Below, in pieces: positions 6,693 to 14,111 of a stretch of DNA of 17,715 nt. The position numbers were made by a program, and so were the translations under genes. Source of the stretch: Hypericibacter sp963696655 (GTDB lineage: Bacteria > Pseudomonadota > Alphaproteobacteria > Dongiales > Dongiaceae); contig CAVOLB010000127.1 of NCBI GenBank assembly GCA_963696655.1, positions 1 through 17,715 on the forward strand. Direction: 5' to 3'. The notes under the pieces were generated by a model that saw only the letters and a list, made by a program, of their open reading frames with translations, searched no databases and was not told where the DNA came from. Each line of letters begins with the position of its first letter. Position 1 is the first letter of the stretch.

Positions 6693-7199
6693 TCAAGGCG
6701 TCGCCACGGTCGACGCGATCGAGGCAATGACTTCCGAGGCCATCTTGAATTGTGGATCGCGGTCGGTGACGGCGTGGCGCTTCGCGATATAGGCGAAGTC
6801 GGTATACTCGACCCAGACCTGCCCGTTCCTGTCCTCGAACACCAGCAGCCGCACGGGCCAATCGATGCCGGATTGCGGATTCGCGGTCATGAACTGGCCG
6901 CCCAATGCGGGATTGCCGAACTCGAGCAGGGTCGAAGGCCGCAGATCGACGCCCGCCGCGGTCGCGAGCTTCGACTGATCGACCTCCTGGAAGAACATCA
7001 ACCCCTTGGCGGCAATGTCCTGTTTCAGGCGGCTGAGGGTCTCGCCCATCGCATAGCCGCTCTTGGCGACAACGATCCCATTGGCCGCGGGCGTGGGAGC
7101 GGTTGCGGCTGTGGCGTCGGGCATCGGCTGCGGGGCACAGCCCAGCAGCCCGAAGGCCAGAATCGCAGCCGATAGATATCCGATGGGGCGGGTGAACAT
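6693..7199 (-). CDS. DUF302-domain lipoprotein
   Basis: This is a 168-residue lipoprotein. The signal peptide ends in the lipobox L18-L19-G20-C21, followed by an Ala/Pro/Thr-rich linker to about residue 40. The rest is a DUF302 domain: YAMGETLSRLKQDIAAKGLM at the start, the central STLLEFGNPALGGQFMTANP and WPVRLLVFEDRNGQVWVEY, and a C-terminal helix. DUF302 proteins have a conserved fold but no firmly established biochemical role. The start at 7199 is preferred over the upstream in-frame 7259 because GGAG lies about 6 bases upstream and the signal peptide begins there. It is divergent from the P-type ATPase gene, with a 420-base gap. Confidence 0.85.
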   Translation of the reverse strand: MFTRPIGYLSAAILAFGLLGCAPQPMPDATAATAPTPAANGIVVAKSGYAMGETLSRLKQDIAAKGLMFFQEVDQSKLATAAGVDLRPSTLLEFGNPALGGQFMTANPQSGIDWPVRLLVFEDRNGQVWVEYTDFAYIAKRHAVTDRDPQFKMASEVIASIASTVATP

Positions 7200-7619
7200 G
7201 GGTGACTCCGTCTCGTCCAAGTGAGCCCCGCGTCCGACGGGGCCTTCGACGGTCACCATGACGCGAGGGCTGCCGGCTGCGGAAATGCCGACAGCCTATG
7301 AAGTCGATGCGCCCCTGCTATCGCTCGCTGCGAACCCACGGCGCGCCTGCGTCTGATTCTCACCCGGATGATAGGAGCCGGGGAGAATGCCTCGCTTGCC
7401 TCGGTGCCTTCGGCTAACCTTTGCCGATAAGGGTAAGTCTGACGATCGACACCGTCTGCCGCCGCCGCTCGCGTACCTCCGGGACTGTCCTGAGCGGTGG
7501 CAGTATCGCGGCTCGATCCACGGCCGGGGAAGGGACATTCGGGCTCATGATCGACGTCGTGCCTATTGCCGGCGTTGCTCCGTCTCAAATCGCTCGCCAC
7601 TGAGAGCGGCGCGTCTGCC
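7200..7619. other. intergenic region between divergent lipoprotein and ATPase genes
   Basis: This 420-base stretch must hold the promoters of both the DUF302 lipoprotein and the ATPase operon. I see no convincing -35/-10 pair. A weak symmetric element, ACCTTTGCCGATAAGGGT, occurs at about 7420-7437. ORFs crossing it (for example 7387-7683) are Arg/Pro-rich and look like frame shadows. Confidence 0.45.
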
Positions 7620-10118
7620 ATGCCCAATCGCGCCATCCCTGCCGATCGCCTCGGCAACCTGCGGGGATCCGATCAGGGCCTGACCGCGGCCGAAATATCG
7701 GCGCGCCGCAGTTTGTACGGCTTCAATGACATCGTCGAAACGCCACCCGCCAACTGGCGCGATCTGGTCCGCGACACCCTGCGCGATCCGATGATCTGGT
7801 TTCTCCTGGGGACCAGCCTGCTGTTCGGGATTCTGGGCGAACTCGTCGAAGCCTCGATCCTGCTCGGCGCCCTGGTTCCTCTCGTCGGAATGGACGCCTA
7901 TCTCCACCGCCGCACCCAAGCCTCGACCCAAGGGTTGAGCAGCCGCCTTGCCGCCCGCGCCACGGCAATGCGCGACGGCGTCGCCGTGGAGATTCCGGCC
8001 CGGGAGCTCGTTCCCGGCGATCTGGCCCTGCTGGGGCCCGGGGAGCTCTTCCCGGCCGACGGACTCGTCGTGTCGGGTGCGGAGATTCAGGTCGACGAAT
8101 CCGCTCTCACCGGCGAAGCCTACCCGGTCCGAAAGCAGCCGATCGACTGGCAAGCGGCAACAGGCGGCAGAGTTCGAGAAGCGCATTGGGCCTTCGCGGG
8201 GACAAGGCTGCTCACCGGTCACGCGCGATTGCGCGTGACCCACATTGGCGGCGAAACGCTCTATGGCGAGATCGTGCGTTCGGCATTGTCCGGCGCCCAT
8301 GCCAAGACCCCCTTGCAGACGGCGGTCGGCGGCCTGGTGGCGATCCTGCTGGTGGCGGCCCTCATCATGTGCGTCGTTCTGGCGGCGATCAGGCTTCTTC
8401 AGGGGCACGGGCTTGTCGACGCCTTCCTCAGCGCCGTGACTCTGGCCGTGGCGGCTCTCCCGGAAGAATTCCCGGTGGTGTTCACATTCTTCCTTGGCGT
8501 CGGCGTCTATCGCCTTGCCCGGCGGCAGGCCTTGGTGCGCCGGGCCGTCGCCGTCGAGAATATCGGCCGGGTCACTTGCATATGTTCCGACAAGACCGGC
8601 ACCTTGACCGAGGGGCGCCTGGTCCTGGCGCATCAAGAGGCGGCGCCGGGGCGAGCGGCGGACGGCCTGGTAAAGCTGGCGGCGCTGGCCGCGCGCGGCG
8701 ACAGCGGGGATCCGCTCGACATCGCGCTCGTCGAGGCCGCGGGCTTTCCGGAAGCCCAGCGCTTGGCGACATTTCCCTTCACCGAAGACCGGCGCCGCGA
8801 GACGGTCATCATTCGCCTGCCCGATGGGCGGTGCCACGCCGTGATGAAGGGCGCTCCCGAAACGGTGCTCGGCATGTGCTCCCTGGCCGGGACCGAGGGA
8901 GAATCCTGGCGGGAGAAGGTCGCCGGCTTCGCGTCGACCGGCCATAAGGTGATTGCCTGCGCCGATCTGGTCCTGGACGAAGGGCGGTGGCAGGGCGGGG
9001 AACCCGATCGCGGATATTCGTTCCAAGGTCTGCTCGCCTTCGAAGACCAGGTGCGCGCAGGCGTGAAGGAGGCCATCCAGGCCTGCCGGGCCGCCGGCAT
9101 TCGCGTGATCATGGTCACCGGCGATCATCCGGCCACGGCCGAGGCGATTGCACGCGAGATCGGCTTGGGTGGGGCTGCGCCCGTCGTCCTGACGGGGCAG
9201 GAGATGCAGGACGGCGCCGATCCTTCCGAAACCGCGCGATGGGTCCATGCGGACGTGCTTGCGCGCGTCGTTCCCTCGCAGAAGCTCGAGCTCGTGCGGG
9301 CGCTGCAGGCCTGCGGCGAGATCGTCGCGGTCACGGGCGACGGCGTGAACGACGTTCCGGCGCTGCAGGCTGCGGATATCGGGATCGCGATGGGCGAGCG
9401 GGGAACGCGCAGCGCCCGGGAGGTCGCCGCGATCGTCCTGATGGACGACAATTTTCGCACCATCGTTCGGGCCATCGCGGAAGGCCGACAGCTCTTCCGG
9501 AATCTGCAATTGAGTTTCGCCTATCTGTTGATGGTGCATATCCCGCTCATCCTCAGCGCTGCGATCATCCCGCTCGCCGGCTATCCGCTGCTCTATCTCC
9601 CCATTCATATCGTCTGGCTCGAGCTGATCATTCACCCGACGGCCCTCCTGGTCTTCCAGGAGCTGCCGACATCGGCGGAGCTGATGCCGGTGGCGCGGGG
9701 CGGGCGGCCCCGGTTCTTCGGCCTGGGATCTTGGCTGGCGATCGGCATCGTCGGCGCGACGATCACGATCGTCGTTGTGCTGGGCTATCATTTCGCGCTG
9801 GGTGCCGGCGGCGACGTGGAGCATGCCCGAGCGATGGCGCTGGTCGCGCTGGTCGTGGCCGGCGCCATCGTCACCGCGACGTTGAGCGCCCTCAGCGGCT
9901 GGACCGCTCGCATCGTGGTCCTTGCCAGTCTCGCCAGCCTCGTTCTCCTCGTGCAGACGCCGGCACTGGCGCCACTGGTGCATCTGCGACCCCTGCATCT
10001 CGTGGATTGGGGCCTTGCCATCGCGGGCGGCATCGCTGCCGGGCTTGTCTCGCTCCTGGTCGGCTTCCTGATCCGCCACCCGGGTGGCAGGATGCCGATG
10101 CCGATCCGACTGCGTTGA
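7620..10118 (+). CDS. P-type cation-transporting ATPase, substrate unassigned
   Basis: This 832-residue inner-membrane pump is driven by ATP through an aspartyl-phosphate intermediate. Motifs in order: actuator TGEA (164-167, where TGES is usual), M4 PEEFP (281-285), phosphorylation site DKTGTLTEG with D324, nucleotide-binding KGAPE (410-414), TGDHPATA (from 500) and hinge TGDGVND (572-578). Overall order and length are like type II (Ca2+-type) pumps. The ion-site motifs are not those of classical Ca2+ ATPases, however: PEEFP replaces PEGLP, and M6 has WLELIIHPTA (E668, H672) rather than the Asn/Asp-rich SERCA M6. Substrate should therefore not be assumed. No N-terminal metal-binding CxxC is present. 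The ATG at 7620 has only a weak RBS; an in-frame TTG at 7566 is less likely. A universal stress protein gene follows after 36 bases, implying an operon. Confidence 0.92.
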   Translation: MPNRAIPADRLGNLRGSDQGLTAAEISARRSLYGFNDIVETPPANWRDLVRDTLRDPMIWFLLGTSLLFGILGELVEASILLGALVPLVGMDAYLHRRTQASTQGLSSRLAARATAMRDGVAVEIPARELVPGDLALLGPGELFPADGLVVSGAEIQVDESALTGEAYPVRKQPIDWQAATGGRVREAHWAFAGTRLLTGHARLRVTHIGGETLYGEIVRSALSGAHAKTPLQTAVGGLVAILLVAALIMCVVLAAIRLLQGHGLVDAFLSAVTLAVAALPEEFPVVFTFFLGVGVYRLARRQALVRRAVAVENIGRVTCICSDKTGTLTEGRLVLAHQEAAPGRAADGLVKLAALAARGDSGDPLDIALVEAAGFPEAQRLATFPFTEDRRRETVIIRLPDGRCHAVMKGAPETVLGMCSLAGTEGESWREKVAGFASTGHKVIACADLVLDEGRWQGGEPDRGYSFQGLLAFEDQVRAGVKEAIQACRAAGIRVIMVTGDHPATAEAIAREIGLGGAAPVVLTGQEMQDGADPSETARWVHADVLARVVPSQKLELVRALQACGEIVAVTGDGVNDVPALQAADIGIAMGERGTRSAREVAAIVLMDDNFRTIVRAIAEGRQLFRNLQLSFAYLLMVHIPLILSAAIIPLAGYPLLYLPIHIVWLELIIHPTALLVFQELPTSAELMPVARGGRPRFFGLGSWLAIGIVGATITIVVVLGYHFALGAGGDVEHARAMALVALVVAGAIVTATLSALSGWTARIVVLASLASLVLLVQTPALAPLVHLRPLHLVDWGLAIAGGIAAGLVSLLVGFLIRHPGGRMPMPIRLR

Positions 10119-10154
10119 AAGCCGATCTGTCCTTCGAATCCAACGAGGCTTGTG

Positions 10155-10598
10155 ATGTTCAAATCGATTCTCGTGCCTATCGACATCGCCCATCGCAGCA
10201 GCTGGCAGTTCGCCCTGCCTCAAGCGATCGAGCTTGCCAGAGCGGGCGGGGCGGCGCTGACGGTCATGACCGTGGTGCGCGATGTGAAGGCCATGCTCGA
10301 GGGGGTGCATCTGGGCTATCAGCTCGAGATGATGGTGACCGACGCCAAGGGCAAGCTGACCGAGATCGTGGCCTCGCACCGCGCCGAGGGCCAGGCGATG
10401 GACGAAGTGGTTCGACTGGGCAGCATCGGGCACGAAATTCTCGATGCGGCGCGCGATTGCGGCGCCGATTTGATCGTGATGGCATCGCACCGGCCCGAGA
10501 TGCGCGACTACCTGATCGGCCCGAACGCCGCTCACGTCGCCCAGCATGCGAGCTGCTCGGTCCTGGTTCTCCGGCGCTCCGAGCCTTCGCCGACTTAG
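10155..10598 (+). CDS. universal stress protein (UspA family)
   Basis: This 147-residue single-domain cytoplasmic Usp starts with FKSILVPIDIAHRSSWQFAL, the usual first strand and Asp of the fold. The nucleotide-loop region is modified: GADLIVMASHRPEMRDYLIG is followed by PNAAHVAQHASCSVLVLR, so the classic G-x2-G-x9-G-S/T motif becomes ASHRPE...GPN. E. coli UspF/UspG also have an SHRP...YLLG version, so nucleotide binding may persist. I prefer the ATG at 10155, with GAGG 6 bases upstream, over the GTG at 10152. It lies 36 bases after the ATPase stop on the same strand, so the two are probably co-transcribed. It is convergent with mntH, with only 16 bases between stops and no hairpin terminator visible. 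Confidence 0.92.
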   Translation: MFKSILVPIDIAHRSSWQFALPQAIELARAGGAALTVMTVVRDVKAMLEGVHLGYQLEMMVTDAKGKLTEIVASHRAEGQAMDEVVRLGSIGHEILDAARDCGADLIVMASHRPEMRDYLIGPNAAHVAQHASCSVLVLRRSEPSPT

Positions 10599-10614
10599 GG
10601 CGTGTCCGGCGTCG

Positions 10615-11937
10615 TCAGGCCAACCCGAAGGTCTGCAGCAGCAGCCACAGATTGGCGGACGTGATGGCGACGAACAGGAGCCAGGCGATCGCGGCCAGGG
10701 GCGGCGAGCTGGCGAAGGGACCCATCAGCTTCCGGTCGCTGGTGAGGCGGATCAGCGGATAGATCGCGAAGGGCAGCTGTGCGCTCAAGACCACCTGGCT
10801 TAGCACCAGCAGGCGTCCGACCGAATGCTCGCCCATGATCAGCACGCCGGCGAGCGCCGGGACGAGGGCGAGCCCGCGCGTGATCAGGCGGCGCTGATAG
10901 CAGGGGATCTTGAGATCGATGAACCCCTCCATGATCACCTGGCCGGCGACGGTGCCGGTGAAGGTCGAGCTCTGGCCGGAGGCGAGCAGGGCGATCCCGA
11001 ACAGCAGGCTCGCCATGGCCGTGCTGGCGATCGGCTCGAGCAGGCGATAGGCATCCTCGATATCGGAGACGGTCGTGGCGCCCGTCTCGTGGAAGGCCGC
11101 AGCCGCCAGGATCAGGATCGCGGCATTGACGAGGAGGGCCAGCAGCAGCGAGCCGGTCACGTCATAAGTGGCGAGCCGGATCGCGTCGCGCTTGGCGGCG
11201 ACGGTCTCGCCGGTGAGCCGGGTCTGCACGATCGAGGAATGGAGATAGAGATTGTGCGGCATCACCGTGGCGCCCAGCACGCCGATGGCGATATAGAGCG
11301 CGTCGCTATGTTCCAGGGCCGAAACCGAAGGCAGCAATCCTGCGAGGATCAGCCCGAAATCAGGCCCGACCAGGATCAGCTCGACCAGGAAGCAGAGGGC
11401 GATGGTGGCGATCAGCCCGAAGACGATGGCCTCGAGCCGCCGGAAGCCGCGCCCCTGCAGGCCCAGCACGATCAGCGTGTCCAGCCCCGTCAGCGCCACG
11501 CCCCAGGCGAGCGGGACGCCCAGCAGGAGCTTCAAGGCGAGCGCGCAGCCGAGCACCTCGGCGACGTCGCAGGCGATGATCGCGATCTCGGCCAGCACCC
11601 ACATCGCGTGGGAGACCGCAGGGCGATAGCGCTCGCGCGAGGCCCGCGCCAGGTCCTTGCCGGACGCGACGCCGAGGCGCACGCACAAGGTCTGCAGCAG
11701 GATCGCGGCGAGGCTCGACAGCACCACCACGAACAGCAGGCTGTAGCCGAACTGGGAACCGGCCGCGATGTCGGTCGCCCAATTGCCGGGATCCATATAG
11801 CCGACCGAGATGAGCAGTCCCGGCCCGGCGAAGCGCAGCATCCGGCGCCACAGTGCGAGGCTCGGATCGACGAAGATCGAGCCGCGGACTTCGGAGGGGC
11901 AGAAGGGGGCCGTGGCGGTGGTGGGGAGGCGGACCAT
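10615..11937 (-). CDS. mntH: Nramp-family Mn2+/divalent metal:H+ symporter
   Basis: This 440-residue inner-membrane transporter imports Mn2+ (and Fe2+) with protons. The TM1 metal-binding motif DPGNW is at residues 49-53, within GYMDPGNWATDIAAGSQFGY. The TM6 motif is GATVMPHNLYLHS, with M226 and H228; together the Asp/Asn of TM1 and the Met of TM6 form the Nramp metal site. GQSSTFTGTVAGQVIMEGF matches the conserved transport signature. About eleven hydrophobic segments are visible and length is normal. The start at 11937 has only a short AGG upstream, and the first 30 residues are not conserved in type. No Mur-, MntR- or Fur-like box is evident upstream; that region instead carries repeats. 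Confidence 0.95.
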   Translation of the reverse strand: MVRLPTTATAPFCPSEVRGSIFVDPSLALWRRMLRFAGPGLLISVGYMDPGNWATDIAAGSQFGYSLLFVVVLSSLAAILLQTLCVRLGVASGKDLARASRERYRPAVSHAMWVLAEIAIIACDVAEVLGCALALKLLLGVPLAWGVALTGLDTLIVLGLQGRGFRRLEAIVFGLIATIALCFLVELILVGPDFGLILAGLLPSVSALEHSDALYIAIGVLGATVMPHNLYLHSSIVQTRLTGETVAAKRDAIRLATYDVTGSLLLALLVNAAILILAAAAFHETGATTVSDIEDAYRLLEPIASTAMASLLFGIALLASGQSSTFTGTVAGQVIMEGFIDLKIPCYQRRLITRGLALVPALAGVLIMGEHSVGRLLVLSQVVLSAQLPFAIYPLIRLTSDRKLMGPFASSPPLAAIAWLLFVAITSANLWLLLQTFGLA

Positions 11938-11967
11938 GAAACCTGAACCTGACCCAGCGGCTGCGGC

Positions 11968-12059
11968 AGATCAAGCGGCGGCAGGGCGTACTTCTCTTGT
12001 CATTGCCGGGGCTAGATCAAGCGGCGGCAGGACTTCCTCCTCCTGTCATTGCCGGGCCT
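11968..12059. repeat. tandem direct repeat, 2 x 46 bases
   Basis: Copies at 11968-12013 and 12014-12059 share the first 18 bases (AGATCAAGCGGCGGCAGG) and the end TGTCATTGCCGGG, with a diverged middle. The second copy runs directly into the left arm of the adjoining palindromic element, so the duplication includes part of that element. Confidence 0.8.
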
Positions 12060-12151
12060 GACCCGGCAATCCAGTCCTTGCCCCGGACGAGGCGTGGGCC
12101 GGCAGTGCGTCTGTATCCCTGGATCGCCGGATCAAGTCCGGCGATGACAGG
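12042..12151. repeat. dispersed intergenic palindromic element
   Basis: The left unit (12042-12074) contains the hairpin ATTGCCGGG / CCCGGCAAT. The right unit (12118-12151) contains ATCGCCGGA / TCCGGCGAT. The right unit is an inverted copy of the left one, starting CCTGTCAT when reverse-complemented, with differences that preserve pairing inside each hairpin. Translation across it gives VIAGPDPAIQ and WIAGSSPAMT, strings typical of alphaproteobacterial intergenic repeats. About 43 bases separate the units. Confidence 0.8.
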
Positions 12152-12273
12152 CTTGGCGATAGGGCGCTGGCTCTTGCCATGTCCGCCTTCGGCGTTGTCT
12201 CTTGCGTGGGCCGATGGCGCGGCGAGGCTCCGTCGCGTCCGCCTTCATTCATTCAGGGGAGAATTCCGAAGTC

Positions 12274-13047
12274 ATGGGTTCCAAGCGTTTCGAGGGTCGC
12301 CATGTGCTGGTCTCGGGTGGGGCCGCGGGCGTGGGCGGCGAGGCCTCGCGGCTGTTCGCGGCCGAGGGCGCCAAGGTCACGATCGTCGATATCCTGGGGC
12401 AGGTCGGGCGCGATCTGGCGGCCGAGCTCACCGGGTCCGGTGCCCAGGCGCTGATGATCGAGGCCGATGTGTCGAGCGAGGACGCCGTCACCGCCTCGGT
12501 CCGTCAGGCCGCCGAGCGCTTCGGGCCGGTCGATGTGCTGCATAACCATGCCGGCACCACCATCGTGAAACCGTTCCACGAGACCACCACCGCGGAATGG
12601 AAACGGCTCTTCGACATCAACGTCCATTCCATGTTCTTCATGACCCGCGCGGTCATTCCGGGGATGCTGAAGAAGGGCAAGGGCGTGGTCGTCAACACCT
12701 CGTCGGTGTCGGCGATCCTGGCGACGCCGATGGAAGTCGCCTATTGCTCGACCAAGGGCGCCTGCCACGTCTTCACCAAGGCGATCGCCACCGAATATCG
12801 CGACCAGAACATCCGCTGCAATGCGGTCTGCCCCGGCTTCATTCGCACCGGCCACGGGCTTCGCGAGATCGACGCGTTGCGGGGCTATGGCGTCAATGTC
12901 AGCGAGAGCGACATCACCGACATGCAGGGCCGCATCTGCGAGCCGGTCGAGATCGCCCGCGCGGTCCTGTTTCTGGCGAGCGAGGATGCCAGCTTCATCA
13001 ATGGCGAGACGCTGTTCGTCGATAACGGCCTTTCGGTCAGGACGTGA
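12274..13047 (+). CDS. classical short-chain dehydrogenase/reductase
   Basis: This 257-residue NAD(P)-dependent oxidoreductase is probably cytoplasmic. It has the cofactor motif GGAAGVG at residues 15-21 (after VLVS), the NHAG variant of NNAG at 91-94, and a catalytic Ser-Tyr-Lys set at S144, Y157 and K161 (Y-C-S-T-K). CPGFIRTG follows, and the C-terminal ASFINGETLFVDNG is typical of the family. The acidic D at the end of strand 2 (TIVDI) favours NAD(H). I chose the start at 12274 (MGSKRFEGRHV) because AGGGGAG lies upstream and the fold begins here; the open frame to 12202 crosses non-family sequence. The substrate cannot be read from the sequence. It is a single gene, closed by a hairpin terminator. 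Confidence 0.92.
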   Translation: MGSKRFEGRHVLVSGGAAGVGGEASRLFAAEGAKVTIVDILGQVGRDLAAELTGSGAQALMIEADVSSEDAVTASVRQAAERFGPVDVLHNHAGTTIVKPFHETTTAEWKRLFDINVHSMFFMTRAVIPGMLKKGKGVVVNTSSVSAILATPMEVAYCSTKGACHVFTKAIATEYRDQNIRCNAVCPGFIRTGHGLREIDALRGYGVNVSESDITDMQGRICEPVEIARAVLFLASEDASFINGETLFVDNGLSVRT

Positions 13048-13085
13048 GCCGACTCTCAGGCCGGCCATGACGCCGGGCAGCCCCC

Positions 13086-13112
13086 GCACCTCAGGAGGTG
13101 CATTAACTTTTT
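13086..13112 (+). terminator. rho-independent terminator after the SDR gene
   Basis: GCACCT (13086-13091), loop CAGG and AGGTGC (13096-13101) form a perfect 6-bp stem, followed by ATTAAC and TTTTT (13108-13112). It sits 39 bases after the SDR stop and separates it from the efe operon. The T-run starts six bases after the stem, so efficiency may be moderate. Confidence 0.65.
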
Positions 13113-13159
13113 GATATAAAAAGGGAAATTATGCCGCCTTCCCATTGCGGCCGGGCTGT

Positions 13160-13178
13160 GCGAATGATTATCGTTCCC
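13160..13178. promoter_or_regulatory. Fur-box-like site upstream of the efe operon
   Basis: GCGAATGATTATCGTTCCC matches the classical 19-base Fur consensus (GATAATGATAATCATTATC) at 13 of 19 positions by hand count, including the core AATGAT-ATC. It lies about 68 bases upstream of the efeU start, where an iron-responsive repressor would be expected. An AT-rich patch (TTGATATAAAAAG, about 13111-13123) precedes it. Alphaproteobacteria may use Fur/Mur, Irr or RirA for iron control, so the actual regulator is inferred. Confidence 0.55.
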
Positions 13179-13245
13179 AAGACAGGGGGCCCGGCGCTGC
13201 TCATTCCGAGGGCGCTTTCTGCCTGTGCGTTGCGAGTGCTTCTTA

Positions 13246-14088
13246 ATGCTAATTCCATTTCTGATCATGCTGCGCGAGGGCATCGAGGCCGCGCTCATCG
13301 TCGGCCTGATCGCGAGCTACCTGAAACAGACCGGCCGGGGCGCCTGGATGCCGGTGGTCTGGATCGGAATTCTCCTCGCCGTCGCCATGTCCCTTTTCGT
13401 CGGTGCCGGCCTGCAATTCGCCAGCGCCGAGTTCCCGCAGAAGATCCAGGAGCTGTTCGAGGCGATCATCGGCTTCGTCGCGGTGGTCGTGCTGACCTCG
13501 ATGGTGTTCTGGATGCGCAAGGTCTCGCGCTCGATCAAGGCCTCGCTCCATGCCTCGGTCGACGCGGCGCTCGCTCATACCAGCGGGCAGGGCTGGGCCC
13601 TCATCGCCATGATCTTCTTCGCGGTCGCGCGCGAGGGCGTCGAATCGGTCTTCTTCCTGCTGGCGATCTTCCAGCAGAGCGCCGGCGGCGCCGCGCCGCT
13701 GGGCGCGCTTCTGGGCGTCGTCGTCGCCGTCGCGCTCGGCTACGGCATCTATATCGGCGGCGTGAAGCTCGATCTGCGCCGCTTCTTCCGCTGGACCGGC
13801 GTCTTCGTCCTCATCGTTGCGGCGGGGATTCTCGCGGGCGCGCTGCGCTCGCTGCATGAAGCGGGCGTCTGGAACCATCTCCAGTCCATCGTCTTCGATC
13901 TGAGCGGCACGCTGCCGATGGACAGCCCGCTCGGCACGATCTTCGCCGGCTTCTTCGGCTATCAGGACGCGCCGAGCCTGGGTGCGGTCATCGCCTACCT
14001 GCTGTTCCTGGCGGTCACGCTGTTCCTCTTCCTGTCGCCACCGATGGTCCGTCCGGCCGTCATTCCCACCAACCAGCCGAACCGTTGA
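13246..14088 (+). CDS. efeU: FTR1-family ferrous iron permease EfeU
   Basis: This 280-residue inner-membrane permease compares with 276 in E. coli EfeU. Both iron-binding REXXE motifs are intact: R10-EGIE in the first membrane helix (LREGIEAALIVGLIASYLKQ) and R129-EGVE in the fourth (VAREGVESVFFLLAIFQQ). About seven hydrophobic segments are visible. I chose ATG 13246 because MLIPFLIMLREGIE matches the usual family N-terminus; an in-frame GTG at 13225 is the alternative, and neither has a strong SD. It is the first gene of a four-gene operon, and the next gene begins within 25 bases of its stop or overlaps it. Fe2+ would be passed from EfeO/EfeB, and the Fur-like box upstream suggests induction on iron limitation. 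Confidence 0.95.
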   Translation: MLIPFLIMLREGIEAALIVGLIASYLKQTGRGAWMPVVWIGILLAVAMSLFVGAGLQFASAEFPQKIQELFEAIIGFVAVVVLTSMVFWMRKVSRSIKASLHASVDAALAHTSGQGWALIAMIFFAVAREGVESVFFLLAIFQQSAGGAAPLGALLGVVVAVALGYGIYIGGVKLDLRRFFRWTGVFVLIVAAGILAGALRSLHEAGVWNHLQSIVFDLSGTLPMDSPLGTIFAGFFGYQDAPSLGAVIAYLLFLAVTLFLFLSPPMVRPAVIPTNQPNR

Positions 14089-14111
14089 CGGAAAGCCAAA
14101 GCCCCCTCGCC

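Larger units (their letters stand above)
11938..12273. other. repeat-rich spacer between divergent mntH and SDR genes
   Basis: This 336-base gap contains a 46-base tandem direct repeat and a dispersed palindromic element, listed separately. The remaining 120 bases before the SDR show no gene. Promoters of both flanking genes must lie here, but no clear -35/-10 pair stands out. Confidence 0.6.

Noticed and set aside
7387..7683. 98-residue plus-strand ORF upstream of the ATPase
   Set aside because: A GGAG precedes its ATG, but the protein is Arg/Pro-rich, overlaps the ATPase N-terminus and resembles nothing.
7563..10547. 994-residue minus-strand ORF
   Set aside because: It lies wholly opposite the P-type ATPase and Usp genes; His/Arg/Asp/Gln-rich with no recognisable domain.
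8987..10762. 591-residue plus-strand ORF in another frame of the ATPase
   Set aside because: Arg/Gly-rich out-of-frame translation spanning three genes; no domain.
11968..12151. CRISPR-like array
   Set aside because: Only two adjacent 46-base copies with no spacers and no cas genes; it is a tandem duplication beside a palindromic repeat.
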